Positions 42,904 to 52,994 are shown, counted from the first letter of the stretch. The stretch is 64,000 nt of DNA from Acidobacteriaceae bacterium (GCA_019240405.1 JAFAYL010000043.1:1-64000), one strand, 5' to 3'. Notes: generated by a model not told the origin, from the sequence alone. Numbers and translations are program-made.

Positions 42904-45900
42904 CTAAAACTGAAGTCTCAATGCGAACTGCAGCTCGCGCGGAAGACCTGCACCCGTGTTATCGGCTGCAAACTTATCACTGTTGCTGTTTAAGTTGACA
43001 AGCGACGTGATTTGCCCAAAACCCGCCTCAGGTACAACATATGCGGTGGGGTGTGTTGCATCCGGCGGATTGTAATCAAGGGTCAGGTTGTTTGGGTCCG
43101 CAAGCTGATCTTTGTTGAAGATGTTGAATGCCTGTGCGATGAATTGCAGACTGAATTTTTCGTTCAGTTTGAATTCTCGCTGCAAAGCGACGTCGATCTG
43201 CCACACGGTTGGCGCGCTAATGAGACTTCGTCCGGCATTCCCGAAACGCAATAAGACTCCGTTGGGATCGGATGGAGGAGCCGTGAACGCGGCCGGATTC
43301 ACCCAGTTATTCGCGTTTTGGTTCGCGGGTACAACAGAGACTCCCGACACGACATCGGGACGTACATTATTTGCATTTCCATCGGGAATAAGACTCGGGT
43401 CAATGTTCAGGTTTACAGTCAAAGGATGCCCGGTATGCCACGTCCCAATACTGCTTAATTGCCATCCGCCAAATACCGCTCCAAGAAAGCCGCTCTGAAG
43501 GTACGGCTTGTCATGTCCAAATGGCAGCTCATAAACGGAGTTGACGACAACGTTATGCCGCACATCGTAAACGCTCGAAGCGCGGTCGCACTCGCGGCAC
43601 AGAACATTTTGCGGAGCATTCGATTCGCCGCCTCCGACAGAACCGTCGTTTATGGAATGCGACCACATGTACTGCATACCGAACAGCCATCCCGCGGTGA
43701 AATTACGCTGCAATGAAACGTGCAGGGCGTTAAAGCTGCTGTTCGCATCGTTTCTCTTCAGATCGATTTGATCGAACCCAGGAAGAGGCCGCAGACCCGT
43801 AGCAGGATCAATGGTGTTGATAAAGGTGCGCTCGAACAGGCGCCGTCCTTGGCTTGCGAAGTATCCCGTGTCAAGCACGAACTGCGCGGGGAGGTTCTGT
43901 TGAATAGACAGGCCGTATTCCGTCGCGTACAGATCCTTGCGATCGCGCTGCAAGGCTCGCGGCGTCCGGCCCGCCACCGAAGCCAGCGGGATAAATGGCT
44001 CGATGGGATAGGAAAGATTTGGATCATCCGCCGAGGTGAGTGAAATCCGAACGTTGTCGCTTTCGAGCGCGGCGTTCCGGTCATCATTCTGAGCCGGGGC
44101 GTGGTAGATACCAAAGCCGGTGCGAATCGCCGTTTTTGGCGTGACTGCCCAGGCAATCGCGAAGCGGGGATCGAAATTGGTGTAATTCGGAAACTCCAAA
44201 GCCGAATTCGGCGAACAAATGCCTTGGCACCGGTAGAGATCGAAAATCCGAACGCGGTCCTTCACTTCGTACACCGGCGAATAATACTCCCAGCGCAAGC
44301 CCATATTGATCGTCAGATTCGGAAGCACTTTCCATTCGTCCTGGAAATACGGCAGGATGAATGAATGCCGAAGCCCCCGGCAGCACCAGGAACTTTTCAG
44401 CAAAAAAGAACTTACGTGATCGGCGAGGATCGCATTATTGTCGTCGAAATTGATGGAGTTGTCTTCCGTGATCCCTTGATTTAGATCGATCCGGCGAACC
44501 TCCATACCAACCTTGAATGTGTGCCGTCCGCGAACGATGCTGAGGTTGTCGATCCAACTGTACGTCGTCCCGACTTCGTTGTCCGTGTTGTTGTTATTGA
44601 GCGGCTCAAAATTTGCAAAACTGACTGCGTATGGAAAGAGGCTCACTTGCGGATTGTGAAAAGGCGAGCGATTGATTCCAAATTTTGCCTCGTTGAAGAT
44701 GGTGGGCGAAAAAATATGCTGAAGGGAGATCATGTAGTTCTGCGGCCGATTAATGATTTCCTGCTTATCGAGCAGATTACCGAGCGGAGCGCTGGTGAAA
44801 GAATCATCGATCGCCAGGCGAAACGAAAGAAATGTTCGGTCGCTAATGCGATGATCTAACCGCATCAGCCCGCTGTTCTCGACTAGATGAATGGCCCCTT
44901 GACGAGTATATTCATCCGTATTCGGATCAACGGAAAGCTGTCCCGTTGGATATACGTTCAAAATGGGCGCGAGCTGAGGGGATTGCGACATCACCTGCGC
45001 TTTAAAGGCAAGGCTGGGAACAAAGGCGTGCAAGGTCTGGCCGCGAAACTGCTGGATTCCTTCGAACGAGACGAAAAAGAACGTCTGGTCCTTAACGATC
45101 GGACCGCCAAAGCCGGCTCCAAACTGATTCATGCGGAACGGCGGAACTGTTGTCGGTCCGGTAGCCGCCGGATCGTTGTCGATATCTAAGAAGGATCGCG
45201 AATCGAAGATGCTGTTACGTAGATAATCAAACGCTTCGCCGTGAAAGTTGTTGGTTCCTGATTTCGAAACCAGATCGACCTGTCCGCCCGATCCGGCGCC
45301 GTACTCGGCCGTATACAGGGCCGAATTGACGCGATACTCCTCGACGGCATCGGTGGGGATTTGGAGGCGCGTTGTGGATTTCTGTGCTTGCTCTTGAATT
45401 CCAGTCGCATCGATTCCGTCCATCCGGTAGTTGTTATCATCGCGCGCCCGGCCAGCAAATCGGATCGACCGCTCGTCGCCACCCCCGTCATCTACGGCAA
45501 GCGGCGCCAGAATCAGAAGATTAGCCCAGTTCCGGCCGTTTGTCGGAAGATTGTCGATCTGCTCTGACCCGACGGTGGCAGAAATCTCGGCAGTGTTTCG
45601 CTCGAGCAGTGGTTCAGCCGACCTCACTTCCACCTGTGTTGTCGTGGTTGCGACCTGAAGCCGCGCATCGAGAGTCACATTCTGGCCCGCTTCCAACTTC
45701 ACGTGCTCGAAGGTCAAGCTTTGGAAGTGACCGCTTGAGAACTGTAGCGTGTATTCGGCGGCAGGCAGCTTGGGGAGGATGTAAATTCCATCGCGATTCG
45801 TGATGACTGTCCGCACCTCGCCTGTCGCACTAGAGACGGCCGTAACCTTAGTGTCGCGGATTACACCGCCACTCGGATCGGTGACTGTGCCGTTGAGGGT

Positions 45901-45990
45901 TGCAGTGTCAACCTGCGCCAGTGCTGAATTCATAACACCCGCAAGCAACGCCACAAACAGCGGCGTGACACACTTGTTCAACAATCTCAC
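42904..45990 (-). CDS. TonB-dependent receptor with carboxypeptidase-regulatory-like domain
   Basis: The 1028-residue protein starts at GTG 45990, preceded by an AGGAGGGAG site six bases away. The signal peptide is PLFVALLAGVMNSALAQ; a CarboxypepD_reg-like domain (about residues 30–115) has GTVTDPSGGVIRDTKVTAVS and GIYILPKLPAAEYTLQFSSG. A plug region follows (NLPTNGRNWANLLILAPLAV), then a long barrel ending in FALRLQF with the C-terminal Phe. This is the Oar-like receptor type abundant in Acidobacteriota. It imports an unknown ligand, perhaps a glycan product released by the adjacent fucosidase. Confidence 0.9.
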   Translation of the reverse strand: MRLLNKCVTPLFVALLAGVMNSALAQVDTATLNGTVTDPSGGVIRDTKVTAVSSATGEVRTVITNRDGIYILPKLPAAEYTLQFSSGHFQSLTFEHVKLEAGQNVTLDARLQVATTTTQVEVRSAEPLLERNTAEISATVGSEQIDNLPTNGRNWANLLILAPLAVDDGGGDERSIRFAGRARDDNNYRMDGIDATGIQEQAQKSTTRLQIPTDAVEEYRVNSALYTAEYGAGSGGQVDLVSKSGTNNFHGEAFDYLRNSIFDSRSFLDIDNDPAATGPTTVPPFRMNQFGAGFGGPIVKDQTFFFVSFEGIQQFRGQTLHAFVPSLAFKAQVMSQSPQLAPILNVYPTGQLSVDPNTDEYTRQGAIHLVENSGLMRLDHRISDRTFLSFRLAIDDSFTSAPLGNLLDKQEIINRPQNYMISLQHIFSPTIFNEAKFGINRSPFHNPQVSLFPYAVSFANFEPLNNNNTDNEVGTTYSWIDNLSIVRGRHTFKVGMEVRRIDLNQGITEDNSINFDDNNAILADHVSSFLLKSSWCCRGLRHSFILPYFQDEWKVLPNLTINMGLRWEYYSPVYEVKDRVRIFDLYRCQGICSPNSALEFPNYTNFDPRFAIAWAVTPKTAIRTGFGIYHAPAQNDDRNAALESDNVRISLTSADDPNLSYPIEPFIPLASVAGRTPRALQRDRKDLYATEYGLSIQQNLPAQFVLDTGYFASQGRRLFERTFINTIDPATGLRPLPGFDQIDLKRNDANSSFNALHVSLQRNFTAGWLFGMQYMWSHSINDGSVGGGESNAPQNVLCRECDRASSVYDVRHNVVVNSVYELPFGHDKPYLQSGFLGAVFGGWQLSSIGTWHTGHPLTVNLNIDPSLIPDGNANNVRPDVVSGVSVVPANQNANNWVNPAAFTAPPSDPNGVLLRFGNAGRSLISAPTVWQIDVALQREFKLNEKFSLQFIAQAFNIFNKDQLADPNNLTLDYNPPDATHPTAYVVPEAGFGQITSLVNLNSNSDKFAADNTGAGLPRELQFALRLQF

Positions 45991-45996
45991 GATAGG

Positions 45997-46005
45997 CTCC
46001 CTCCT
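45997..46005 (-). promoter_or_regulatory. Strong ribosome-binding site deciding the GTG start of the TonB receptor
   Basis: On the minus strand, AGGAGGGAG lies six bases upstream of GTG at 45990. It outweighs the longer frame from 46074, which lacks such a site. Confidence 0.85.
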
Positions 46006-46126
46006 CTTCTTGCCTGAGTTAGCCGGAGAGTACCAGTGCAATATGAAAAATGGGTGACTATTTGCTGACTGCACGATGAATTCAATTGCGATGACGGACG
46101 GCGGGAACTACCCTACACTTAGGTCG

Positions 46127-47149
46127 ATGTTTCATCGCGGATGTGTTCTTGCTGTATTTGCGACTGCTCTTTTCACAGTGGCTTGCTCAACCGTCGAGTC
46201 ACGGAATCAAGCGGCAGATCTCGAAACCGGGCCGTTATTTCGCATCGAAGAGCACGCCGGTCAGCCGCTCACCGTCATCACTTACGGCGACACGCGGTTC
46301 ACCGATCCGCAGGAGACGGAAGCCACGAACCCGCAGGTCCGCCGCTGGCTGGTTGACAAAATCGCTTCAGAACATCCGGATGCGCTTCTTCTCAGCGGAG
46401 ATGTTCCGTGGCATGGAGGGAACGCGAACGACTACACTGTGTTCCGAGACGAATCGCGTTCCTGGCGCGATCAGCACATCTTTCTCTTGCCCGCGCTCGG
46501 GAATCACGAGTTCAGCGAAGGTTCCGAGCAGACCTGTTTGCAACATTGGTGGACCGCGTTTCCTGAATTGCGTGGACGGCGCTATTATGCCGCGCAGATT
46601 GGCGCTGAGATCTATGCCCTCAACCTCGACACTGAGCTATCATTGCTCCCCGGCAGCGAGCAGGCTCACTGGATCGCGAATCAACTGGCTAATTTGCCTT
46701 CATCGGTCAAATGGGTGTTTATTAACCTGCATCACCCTCCAGTGGCGGACTTCCAAGCGAACGGGGATGCCAGCCACAATCCGCGGCCAAATGAAATCGC
46801 TTTGGCCGGACTGCTAGAGAACAGGGCGCGTTCGTCATCGGTCAAATTCATCGTGGTCGCCGGACATATTCACAATTACGAACGGTTTCTCGAGGGCGGA
46901 GTTGTTTATATGGTTTCAGGCGGCGGCGGAGCCAAGCCGAGACCCATCGTGCGCTCGCGCGAGGACCTGTTCCAGGACACGGGATTTCCTAATTACCACT
47001 ACATAAAATTCGTGAAGGGCGCCGCAGATCTCGACGCGGTTATGATTCGTGTCGTCGATCCGAACGCCCCGGCGCCTTCGTGGGAAACAAAGGATCACTT
47101 TCAGATTCCGTCAAACCGAGAGCACGCTACTCGTAGCGCAAAGCTGTGA
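46127..47149 (+). CDS. Calcineurin-like metallophosphoesterase lipoprotein
   Basis: The 340-residue protein starts best at ATG 46127 with lipoprotein signal LAVFATALFTVAC. The metallophosphoesterase motifs are GDTR (about residue 46), ALLLSGDVPWHGGNA, LPALGNHEFSE, VFINLHHPP and FIVVAGHIHNYERFLEGG. It is periplasm-facing if lipidated. The substrate may be a nucleotide, phospholipid or phosphoprotein and is unknown. Its 3' end overlaps the convergent permease stop region by 23 bases. Confidence 0.85.
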   Translation: MFHRGCVLAVFATALFTVACSTVESRNQAADLETGPLFRIEEHAGQPLTVITYGDTRFTDPQETEATNPQVRRWLVDKIASEHPDALLLSGDVPWHGGNANDYTVFRDESRSWRDQHIFLLPALGNHEFSEGSEQTCLQHWWTAFPELRGRRYYAAQIGAEIYALNLDTELSLLPGSEQAHWIANQLANLPSSVKWVFINLHHPPVADFQANGDASHNPRPNEIALAGLLENRARSSSVKFIVVAGHIHNYERFLEGGVVYMVSGGGGAKPRPIVRSREDLFQDTGFPNYHYIKFVKGAADLDAVMIRVVDPNAPAPSWETKDHFQIPSNREHATRSAKL

Positions 47150-49577
47150 CGGGCTCGATGCGCATGGCCCGAAGCGCGGGCAGCAAGCAGGCGGCAAGCG
47201 TGGCGATCGTCAGGATGACCGCGGTCAGGATAAATGAGGGCGGATCCAATTGCGACACGCCGAAGAAGAGCCCTTCGAGCGATCGCGTGAGAAGGAGCGC
47301 GCCAAGAATTCCGACGCCAACTCCAATAATCCCCATGAATAATCCCTGACCAATCACCTGCAGAAGCAATTGTTGCGGCTCTGCACCGAGTGCCATCTTG
47401 ATGCCGAACTCGGTTGTGCGCTGCTCGACGGAATACGAGATCACTCCGTAGATGCCCACTGCAGCCAACCCGAGAGCGAGCACCGAAAACATCGTAAGAA
47501 TCAACGTGAGAAATCGAGGCCGGGAGCTTGCGGCGGCGACAACATCATCGATGGTCCGTATTTTCGCGAGCGGCAGGCTGGGATCGATAGAAGCAATTAC
47601 CCTTCGCACTTCGCTGGTTATTGCGAGCGGGTTGCCGCTGGTTTTGACGACGATATTGGGGCTGTCTAATCCGTCTCTGTCCGGCAGAAGCTGGTACGGA
47701 ATGAAGAGCTCCGTTCCTGCAGGTTTATCGAGACCGCTGTTCTTGATGTCTGCGATAACGCCAACAATCGGAATCCAAGGAGCCTTTGGGCCGGCGAAGC
47801 GCACACGTCTACCAAGAGCCGATTGATGCGGCCAAAATGTACGGGCCATACTCGCGTTTATGACAATTCCGGGGGTTGTCTCTGTGCCGTCCTGAGGCTC
47901 GAGAAACCTGCCCTCGATCAATCGCGCTCCCAGAGTTTGGAAAACCTTGTCGCCCGCGATCTGATAGAAAGCGACATTTTGAATCGGGCCACCAGGAACG
48001 CGAACGAAATTCTCAATATCGGTATCGTTGTCATTCTCAGGCCGCAGCGGCGGTAAGCCGTACAGCATGGTTACTGAGCTCACGCCGGGCAGTCGACCGA
48101 TGCGTTCCTGGGCAACTCTCCAAAAATATCTCGCGGCATTCGCATCTTTATAGGTCGCTTGAGGCAGCGCGACATTAAACGTCAACATGCTGCTTGGGTT
48201 AAAACCGGGATTCACCTGTTGGAGCTTCCAGAAGCCCCGAACCATGAGTCCTGCGCCGGCGACCAACAAAAACGCCATCGCCATTTGAGCGACCACAAGT
48301 ACTTGTCGGTAGCGATTGGATGCGACGGTGGACGAAGCGCGGCCACCGGCGGCTTTCAGCGTTTCATAAACGCGGATCGCCGATACGTGAATAAACGGAG
48401 CGAGACCAAAGAGAATGCCCGTGATCACCGATACGCCTAGCGTGAAGAGCAAGACCCGCCAATCCAGCCGGATTTCGTCTATGCGAGGAATGCTTCCCGA
48501 GTTTGTCGACTCGATCAGCTTCAGACTTTGAGATGCGAGTGCAATTCCGAGCGCAGCGCCGACAACAGAGAGGAATGCGCCTTCGAAGATGAATTGCTTC
48601 ATCAGATCGCCAGTTGATGCGCCCATCGCGCGCCGGACGGCAATTTCGCGCTGCCGCGCCTCACTCCGGGCAAGCAGCAGGTTCGCGACGTTGACGCAAG
48701 CAATCAGCAGTACGAACACCACTGCGCCGAGCAGCATCAGCATTGCCCTTCTTACGCCGCCGACGACTTCGTCATAGAACGGATACATGGAGACGGGGTG
48801 TTGCTTTGGGCTGAAAACATGCGTATTCGGGGACTCAGCTTCGCCCCAGCGGGCGACCAGCCGCGCCATCTCATCTCGGGCCTGGGTGAGAGTGATTCCG
48901 CTGCGAAGACGTCCGAGGACGTTGTAGTTGTGACCGCCCCGGTTCGTGCTCTTGGGATTGAGCTGGAGCGCAGACCACGCCTCGGTTTGATCGACAGCGT
49001 CGGGAGGAAACACAAATCCTTTCGGCATAACGGCGATGACGGTTGCCTTTGCGCTGTTGAGATAGGTATTTCGCCCAATAATCTTGGGATCCCCGCCGAA
49101 GGCGCGCTTCCACAATCCATACGACAAAACAATCACGGGCGCAGCGCCAGGGACGTCCTGTTCAGGCGCGATGAAATGGCCCATGAGCGGTTTGATCTCT
49201 AGCAGCGGCAAGAGCTCGGCACTTACGAAGGTAGTGGTGACGCGCACCGGCTGACTCAGCCCAGCGACATTCGCGCCCGTGGTTGCCCACGCCCCGATTG
49301 ATTCGAAGGATTTCGCTGAAGTCTTCAGATCAAATACCTCCGGTTCTGAAACCCAAAATTTGTGGAGGCCTCCACCCGGAAAGGTTGGGAACTCGGTATA
49401 GATGCGCACGAGGCGCTTGGAGTCGGGATACGGGAGTGGGCGCAGAACCACGGCGTTTACGATGCTGAAAATCGCTGAGGTCGCCCCGATTCCGAGCGCG
49501 AGACAGATCAACGCGGCGATCGTGAAGCTTGGGGTGCGAAGCAAGGTGCGAAGCGTGTACCGAAGGGTTTGGAGCAT
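47127..49577 (-). CDS. MacB/FtsX-like ABC transporter permease
   Basis: The 816-residue protein has an N-terminal helix (IAALICLALGIGATSAIFSI), the MacB periplasmic core domain, three helices with FtsX folds (VFVLLIACVNVANLLLARSE; LGVSVITGILFGLAPF), a second periplasmic domain, and a final three-helix FtsX block ending in RIEPVTALRYE. The family RIEPVxALRxE end is clear. The ATPase partner is not in the neighbourhood; in Acidobacteriota such large permeases occur in many copies without one. The substrate is unknown. Confidence 0.92.
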   Translation of the reverse strand: MLQTLRYTLRTLLRTPSFTIAALICLALGIGATSAIFSIVNAVVLRPLPYPDSKRLVRIYTEFPTFPGGGLHKFWVSEPEVFDLKTSAKSFESIGAWATTGANVAGLSQPVRVTTTFVSAELLPLLEIKPLMGHFIAPEQDVPGAAPVIVLSYGLWKRAFGGDPKIIGRNTYLNSAKATVIAVMPKGFVFPPDAVDQTEAWSALQLNPKSTNRGGHNYNVLGRLRSGITLTQARDEMARLVARWGEAESPNTHVFSPKQHPVSMYPFYDEVVGGVRRAMLMLLGAVVFVLLIACVNVANLLLARSEARQREIAVRRAMGASTGDLMKQFIFEGAFLSVVGAALGIALASQSLKLIESTNSGSIPRIDEIRLDWRVLLFTLGVSVITGILFGLAPFIHVSAIRVYETLKAAGGRASSTVASNRYRQVLVVAQMAMAFLLVAGAGLMVRGFWKLQQVNPGFNPSSMLTFNVALPQATYKDANAARYFWRVAQERIGRLPGVSSVTMLYGLPPLRPENDNDTDIENFVRVPGGPIQNVAFYQIAGDKVFQTLGARLIEGRFLEPQDGTETTPGIVINASMARTFWPHQSALGRRVRFAGPKAPWIPIVGVIADIKNSGLDKPAGTELFIPYQLLPDRDGLDSPNIVVKTSGNPLAITSEVRRVIASIDPSLPLAKIRTIDDVVAAASSRPRFLTLILTMFSVLALGLAAVGIYGVISYSVEQRTTEFGIKMALGAEPQQLLLQVIGQGLFMGIIGVGVGILGALLLTRSLEGLFFGVSQLDPPSFILTAVILTIATLAACLLPALRAMRIEPVTALRYE

Positions 49578-50081
49578 GTCGAATTAGAGATGTGCAACCG
49601 GCTGGCCGCGACGATTGGTAGCTATGTCAATAAGTTTACTCGCGTACATAGGTCCAAGTGTTCGCAAGTGGGACACGAATGCTCGCTAGGGCTTCCCACT
49701 TAGGCGTCGATTCACAGACCACGAACCCCGATGGTCTGCGCCACCGATTTTTTGGCGGCGGTGATGCGATGTTCGGGAGTTTCCAGGTGGATGTTTTGTA
49801 GAACATGGCTGTGGGGCGAACTGCACACGGACTTCATGGATGCGCTGATGCCGATGGTGTCGCAGCCAGTGGAGATCGCCGGGCGCGACCGGATATTTCG
49901 GAAAACTGCAGTGGACCTGATTCGCAACTACCTGGAAGAGTTGCTGCAGGCACCGGGGCAGTGACGCGACGAATCGTCACTAGAATTGATCGTCTTAATT
50001 ACCCCGCCACTGAAATACGAGGCCTTTCATTCACTCGTGTTCTGCTAGTGTGCTTCGAAATACATCAACTATCATCGGCGC
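49578..50081. other. About 500 bases without a confident gene
   Basis: Both strands have short open frames of 70–77 codons. On plus, 49731–49964 ends in DFMDALMPMVSQPVEIAGRD and RIFRKTAVDLIRNYLEELLQ; on minus, 49712–49927 ends NIHLETPEHRITAAKKSVAQ. Each has a protein-like look, but I recognise neither, and they overlap, so at most one can be real. It may be a gene remnant. The last 120 bases probably hold the promoter for the gene at 50082. Confidence 0.4.
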
Positions 50082-52454
50082 ATGGCCCGGAGTGTAATGG
50101 AAGCTCGAGATCTATTCCGACGACCTTCTGCGTCCCGATTTAGTCTGATTGCGGTTTTACTGTTGTGCAGTCTGGCTGCGGCGCAGACCAAGGTGCCGCT
50201 GCAACCTTTTGCGCAAGAAGTACGTCAGGTGGAGACCGCGCTGGCCTATTTAGGGGAGCCGCTGCCGCCGCAGGACGAGAATGCAATCAATGCGCTCATC
50301 GCTAAGACCGACGAGACAGAAGCGGTTTCGGGCCTCGAGCAAATTCTCGACAAGTACACGCTCGCGATCGTCGAAATCAATCCAGAGAGCCGTGTCAAAG
50401 TGCGTCCCGGGCCCGCAAGACGCGAGCTGGTCGAAGCCGGAACGCGCATTTTCCTCGTGAAAGTGATTAACCTGGCCGGAGTGACCCCGCGACTACAAGC
50501 AAAAAGCCCGAACGCGCTGCCCGTATACATTCAGTCGGACGGGAGCGCCGAGCCTGCGAAAGAAATTTCCCCGGCTGACCTCAGGGATCGATGGATAACT
50601 CTCGATCTTTATGACAAAGACCCAATGCCCGAGCGCCTTTCTGGCCTGCCATTGGAATATCGAATCGTGGAAATCTACAGCCGCGATCGAGGACAACGTT
50701 CCGCCGAGATCACTTTCGACGTGGGGCAAGGCACTCAGGACATCGGCTTTCGCAACCGGATGATCATATTGTTTGACGCGCTGCCTGCTGCACCGCTCGA
50801 GCTGCGGGTACGCGATGAGAATGGATTGCCCACCGTTGCTGCCTTCACGATCCGTGACCATTCGGGCCGGCTCTATCCGAATCCATCAAAGCGCCTGGCG
50901 CCCGATTTCTTTTTCCAGCCGCAGATTTACCGCAGCAATGGTGAAAAGATTCTCTTGCCCGAGGGCATTTATACGGTCACCTGCTCGATGGGGCCGGAAT
51001 ATCTTGCGCAGACCAAACAGGTCAGAGTCACGAACGCAGGCCGAAACCAAGCCTCTTTCGGCATGCAGCGCTGGATTAATCCCGCAAAATACGGCTGGTA
51101 TTCGGGCGACCATCACGTGCATGCGGCCGGCTGCTCGCATTATCAGAACCCCACCGAAGGAGTGCGGCCTGAGGACATGGTGCGCCAGATCAAAGGCGAA
51201 AAGCTAAACGTCGGAGCCGTGTTGACATGGGGTCCCTGCTATTACTATCAGAAGCAATTTTTCACGGGCAAAGACAACCCGCTCTCGGCGCCGGACCGGT
51301 TAATGCATTACGATCTAGAAGTTTCCGGTTTTCCGTCCAGCCACGCCGGACACCTAGTGTTGCTTGGCCTCAAAGACCAGGACTATCCCCACTGCGTTCG
51401 CATTGAGCAATGGCCTACTTGGGACCTGCCCATTTTGCGCTGGGGAAAATCGCAGGGAGCGCTGGTGGGCTTCGCGCATTCTGGCTGGGGTCTGGAAGTG
51501 AAATCGCATGAGCTTCCCAACTACGAAATGCCGGGATTTGACGGCATCGGCGCGAACGAATACATCGTTGATGTAACGTATCCCGATACCGTTGACTTCA
51601 TCTCGGCTGCGGACACTCCTTATATTTGGGAGCTCAACATCTGGTATCACACGCTGAATGTCGGCTTCCGCACGCGCATTTCGGGAGAGACCGACTTTCC
51701 TTGCATTACAGACGCGCGGGTCGGCCAGGGACGTGTTTACGCCAAGATTGAGGGCCCGCTCAGCTACCCGGCCTGGCTTGATGCTCTTCGCGCAGGCCGA
51801 AGCTATGTGTCCGATGGACGAAGCCATTTAATGGACTTCACCGTTAATGGTGTGGAACTCGGAACGCACGCGAGCGAAGTGAAGCTTGCAGAAGCCGGGA
51901 CAGTTCACGCCCACGTTAAGGTTTCCGCATACCTGCCTTATGCGGCCGAGCGTGGCGGAAGCGATGAGGAGCCCTCGTGGATGATTCCTCTGGGCAATGC
52001 GGGAACGAAACATATGGTCAATAGTGCTTCTTCTACAGATATCCGTGATCGCCCACTCGATAGCGAGCCTTACTGGCACCTCGAGCGCGCGCGTATTAAA
52101 AGAACGAGGCAAGTGCCAGTGGAACTCGTTATGAACGGAAAATCCATCGGCCGCAAGGATATCGTTGCGGATGGGACCGTTCAGGACGTGGTGTTTGATG
52201 TCCCTGTCGAACGAAGCAGTTGGCTGGCAGTGCGGATTCTTGGGTCCTCGCATAGCAATCCGGTTTTCATTCTAGTGGCCGGAAAGCCCATTCGCCCTTC
52301 CCGTCAGAGCGCTGAATGGTGTCTTGCTGCTGTAAACCAGTGTTGGACGCAAAAGGCTTCGAAAATCTCGCAGCGTGAACTTCCAGCGGCGCGCGCAGCT
52401 TATGATCATGCGCGCGCAGTTTATGCCAAGCTTCTCACCGAATCCGTGCAATGA
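50082..52454 (+). CDS. CehA/McbA-family metallohydrolase
   Basis: The protein (790 residues) has a signal peptide (FSLIAVLLLCSLAAAQ) and a PHP-type C-terminal metallohydrolase with GWYSGDHHVHAAGCSHYQNP at about residues 335–360, fitting the CehA/McbA family. Other landmarks are LVLLGLKDQDYPHCVRIEQW, LVGFAHSGWGLEVKS and DFISAADTPYIWELNIWYH. The N-terminal 300 residues are beta-rich and not recognised. It is probably periplasmic; the substrate is unknown. The start is ATG 50082, with ATG 50097 an alternative. Confidence 0.82.
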   Translation: MARSVMEARDLFRRPSASRFSLIAVLLLCSLAAAQTKVPLQPFAQEVRQVETALAYLGEPLPPQDENAINALIAKTDETEAVSGLEQILDKYTLAIVEINPESRVKVRPGPARRELVEAGTRIFLVKVINLAGVTPRLQAKSPNALPVYIQSDGSAEPAKEISPADLRDRWITLDLYDKDPMPERLSGLPLEYRIVEIYSRDRGQRSAEITFDVGQGTQDIGFRNRMIILFDALPAAPLELRVRDENGLPTVAAFTIRDHSGRLYPNPSKRLAPDFFFQPQIYRSNGEKILLPEGIYTVTCSMGPEYLAQTKQVRVTNAGRNQASFGMQRWINPAKYGWYSGDHHVHAAGCSHYQNPTEGVRPEDMVRQIKGEKLNVGAVLTWGPCYYYQKQFFTGKDNPLSAPDRLMHYDLEVSGFPSSHAGHLVLLGLKDQDYPHCVRIEQWPTWDLPILRWGKSQGALVGFAHSGWGLEVKSHELPNYEMPGFDGIGANEYIVDVTYPDTVDFISAADTPYIWELNIWYHTLNVGFRTRISGETDFPCITDARVGQGRVYAKIEGPLSYPAWLDALRAGRSYVSDGRSHLMDFTVNGVELGTHASEVKLAEAGTVHAHVKVSAYLPYAAERGGSDEEPSWMIPLGNAGTKHMVNSASSTDIRDRPLDSEPYWHLERARIKRTRQVPVELVMNGKSIGRKDIVADGTVQDVVFDVPVERSSWLAVRILGSSHSNPVFILVAGKPIRPSRQSAEWCLAAVNQCWTQKASKISQRELPAARAAYDHARAVYAKLLTESVQ

Positions 52455-52703
52455 GGACAGGTTCGTAGGGTTCCTCGTGTTGTTCCCGTCGATAAAGGAA
52501 CTCAGCGCGTACTCGCTGACGGTTGCTGCGTCAGTGGGGTTAGGCCCTTGTTTCGCCTTGATAGCAATTTCTGCAAAAGAAACTGGACTTACTATGCGTA
52601 CCGTTTCCGAGTGCTCCAGCAATCTTTGAACCTTCGGTGTGAACGCTACGTCGAAAATTCCCGCCACCACATACAGAGCCGTCGTACCGAAGAGAACTCG
52701 CAA
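52272..52703 (-). pseudogene. Truncated PIN/VapC-like toxin remnant
   Basis: Only the first 75 or so codons look PIN-like: MRVLFGTTALYVVAGIFDVA and VRIVSPVSFAEIAIKAKQG (the VapC 'S..S..EIAIK' helix). The usual first catalytic Asp of the family's LLDT motif is Gly here (LFGTT). The rest of the frame, from about 52463 back to 52272, is antisense to the 3' end of the metallohydrolase and not PIN-like. The start is a TTG directly after the antitoxin stop. The gene is truncated and probably inactive. Confidence 0.72.
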
Positions 52704-52952
52704 TCAGTAGTGACCTTGCAGAAAGTCATCGACTTCCTTGTTTGTCATAGGGCGCGTCGCTTCGTAAAATTGCTCCGGCGACATGGATACGACGCCTTTG
52801 AGCGTTCCGAACTTTGGAGCCGTTTTTGCACACGGCCGCACGATTTCGGCAATGACGCGACCGTGGCGTTCAATCGTCACGCGCTCGCCTTTCTCAACCG
52901 CCGTCAAGAGCTGGGTCAACTTGTTCCTCGCTTCTGTAACGCTCACGGTCAT
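52704..52952 (-). CDS. Phd/YefM-type antitoxin
   Basis: The 82-residue protein begins MTVSVTEARNKLTQLLTAVE and continues KGERVTIERHGRVIAEIVRP, the Phd/YefM family core. The tail (MSPEQFYEATRPMTNKEVDD) is a toxin-binding type. It directly precedes the truncated PIN remnant in the same orientation. The antitoxin frame is intact, the toxin is not, so this is another orphaned antitoxin. Confidence 0.85.
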   Translation of the reverse strand: MTVSVTEARNKLTQLLTAVEKGERVTIERHGRVIAEIVRPCAKTAPKFGTLKGVVSMSPEQFYEATRPMTNKEVDDFLQGHY

Positions 52953-52994
52953 ATGTACATTCTGGCTAGATCCTAGCGAGGTGTGAACAAGAAA

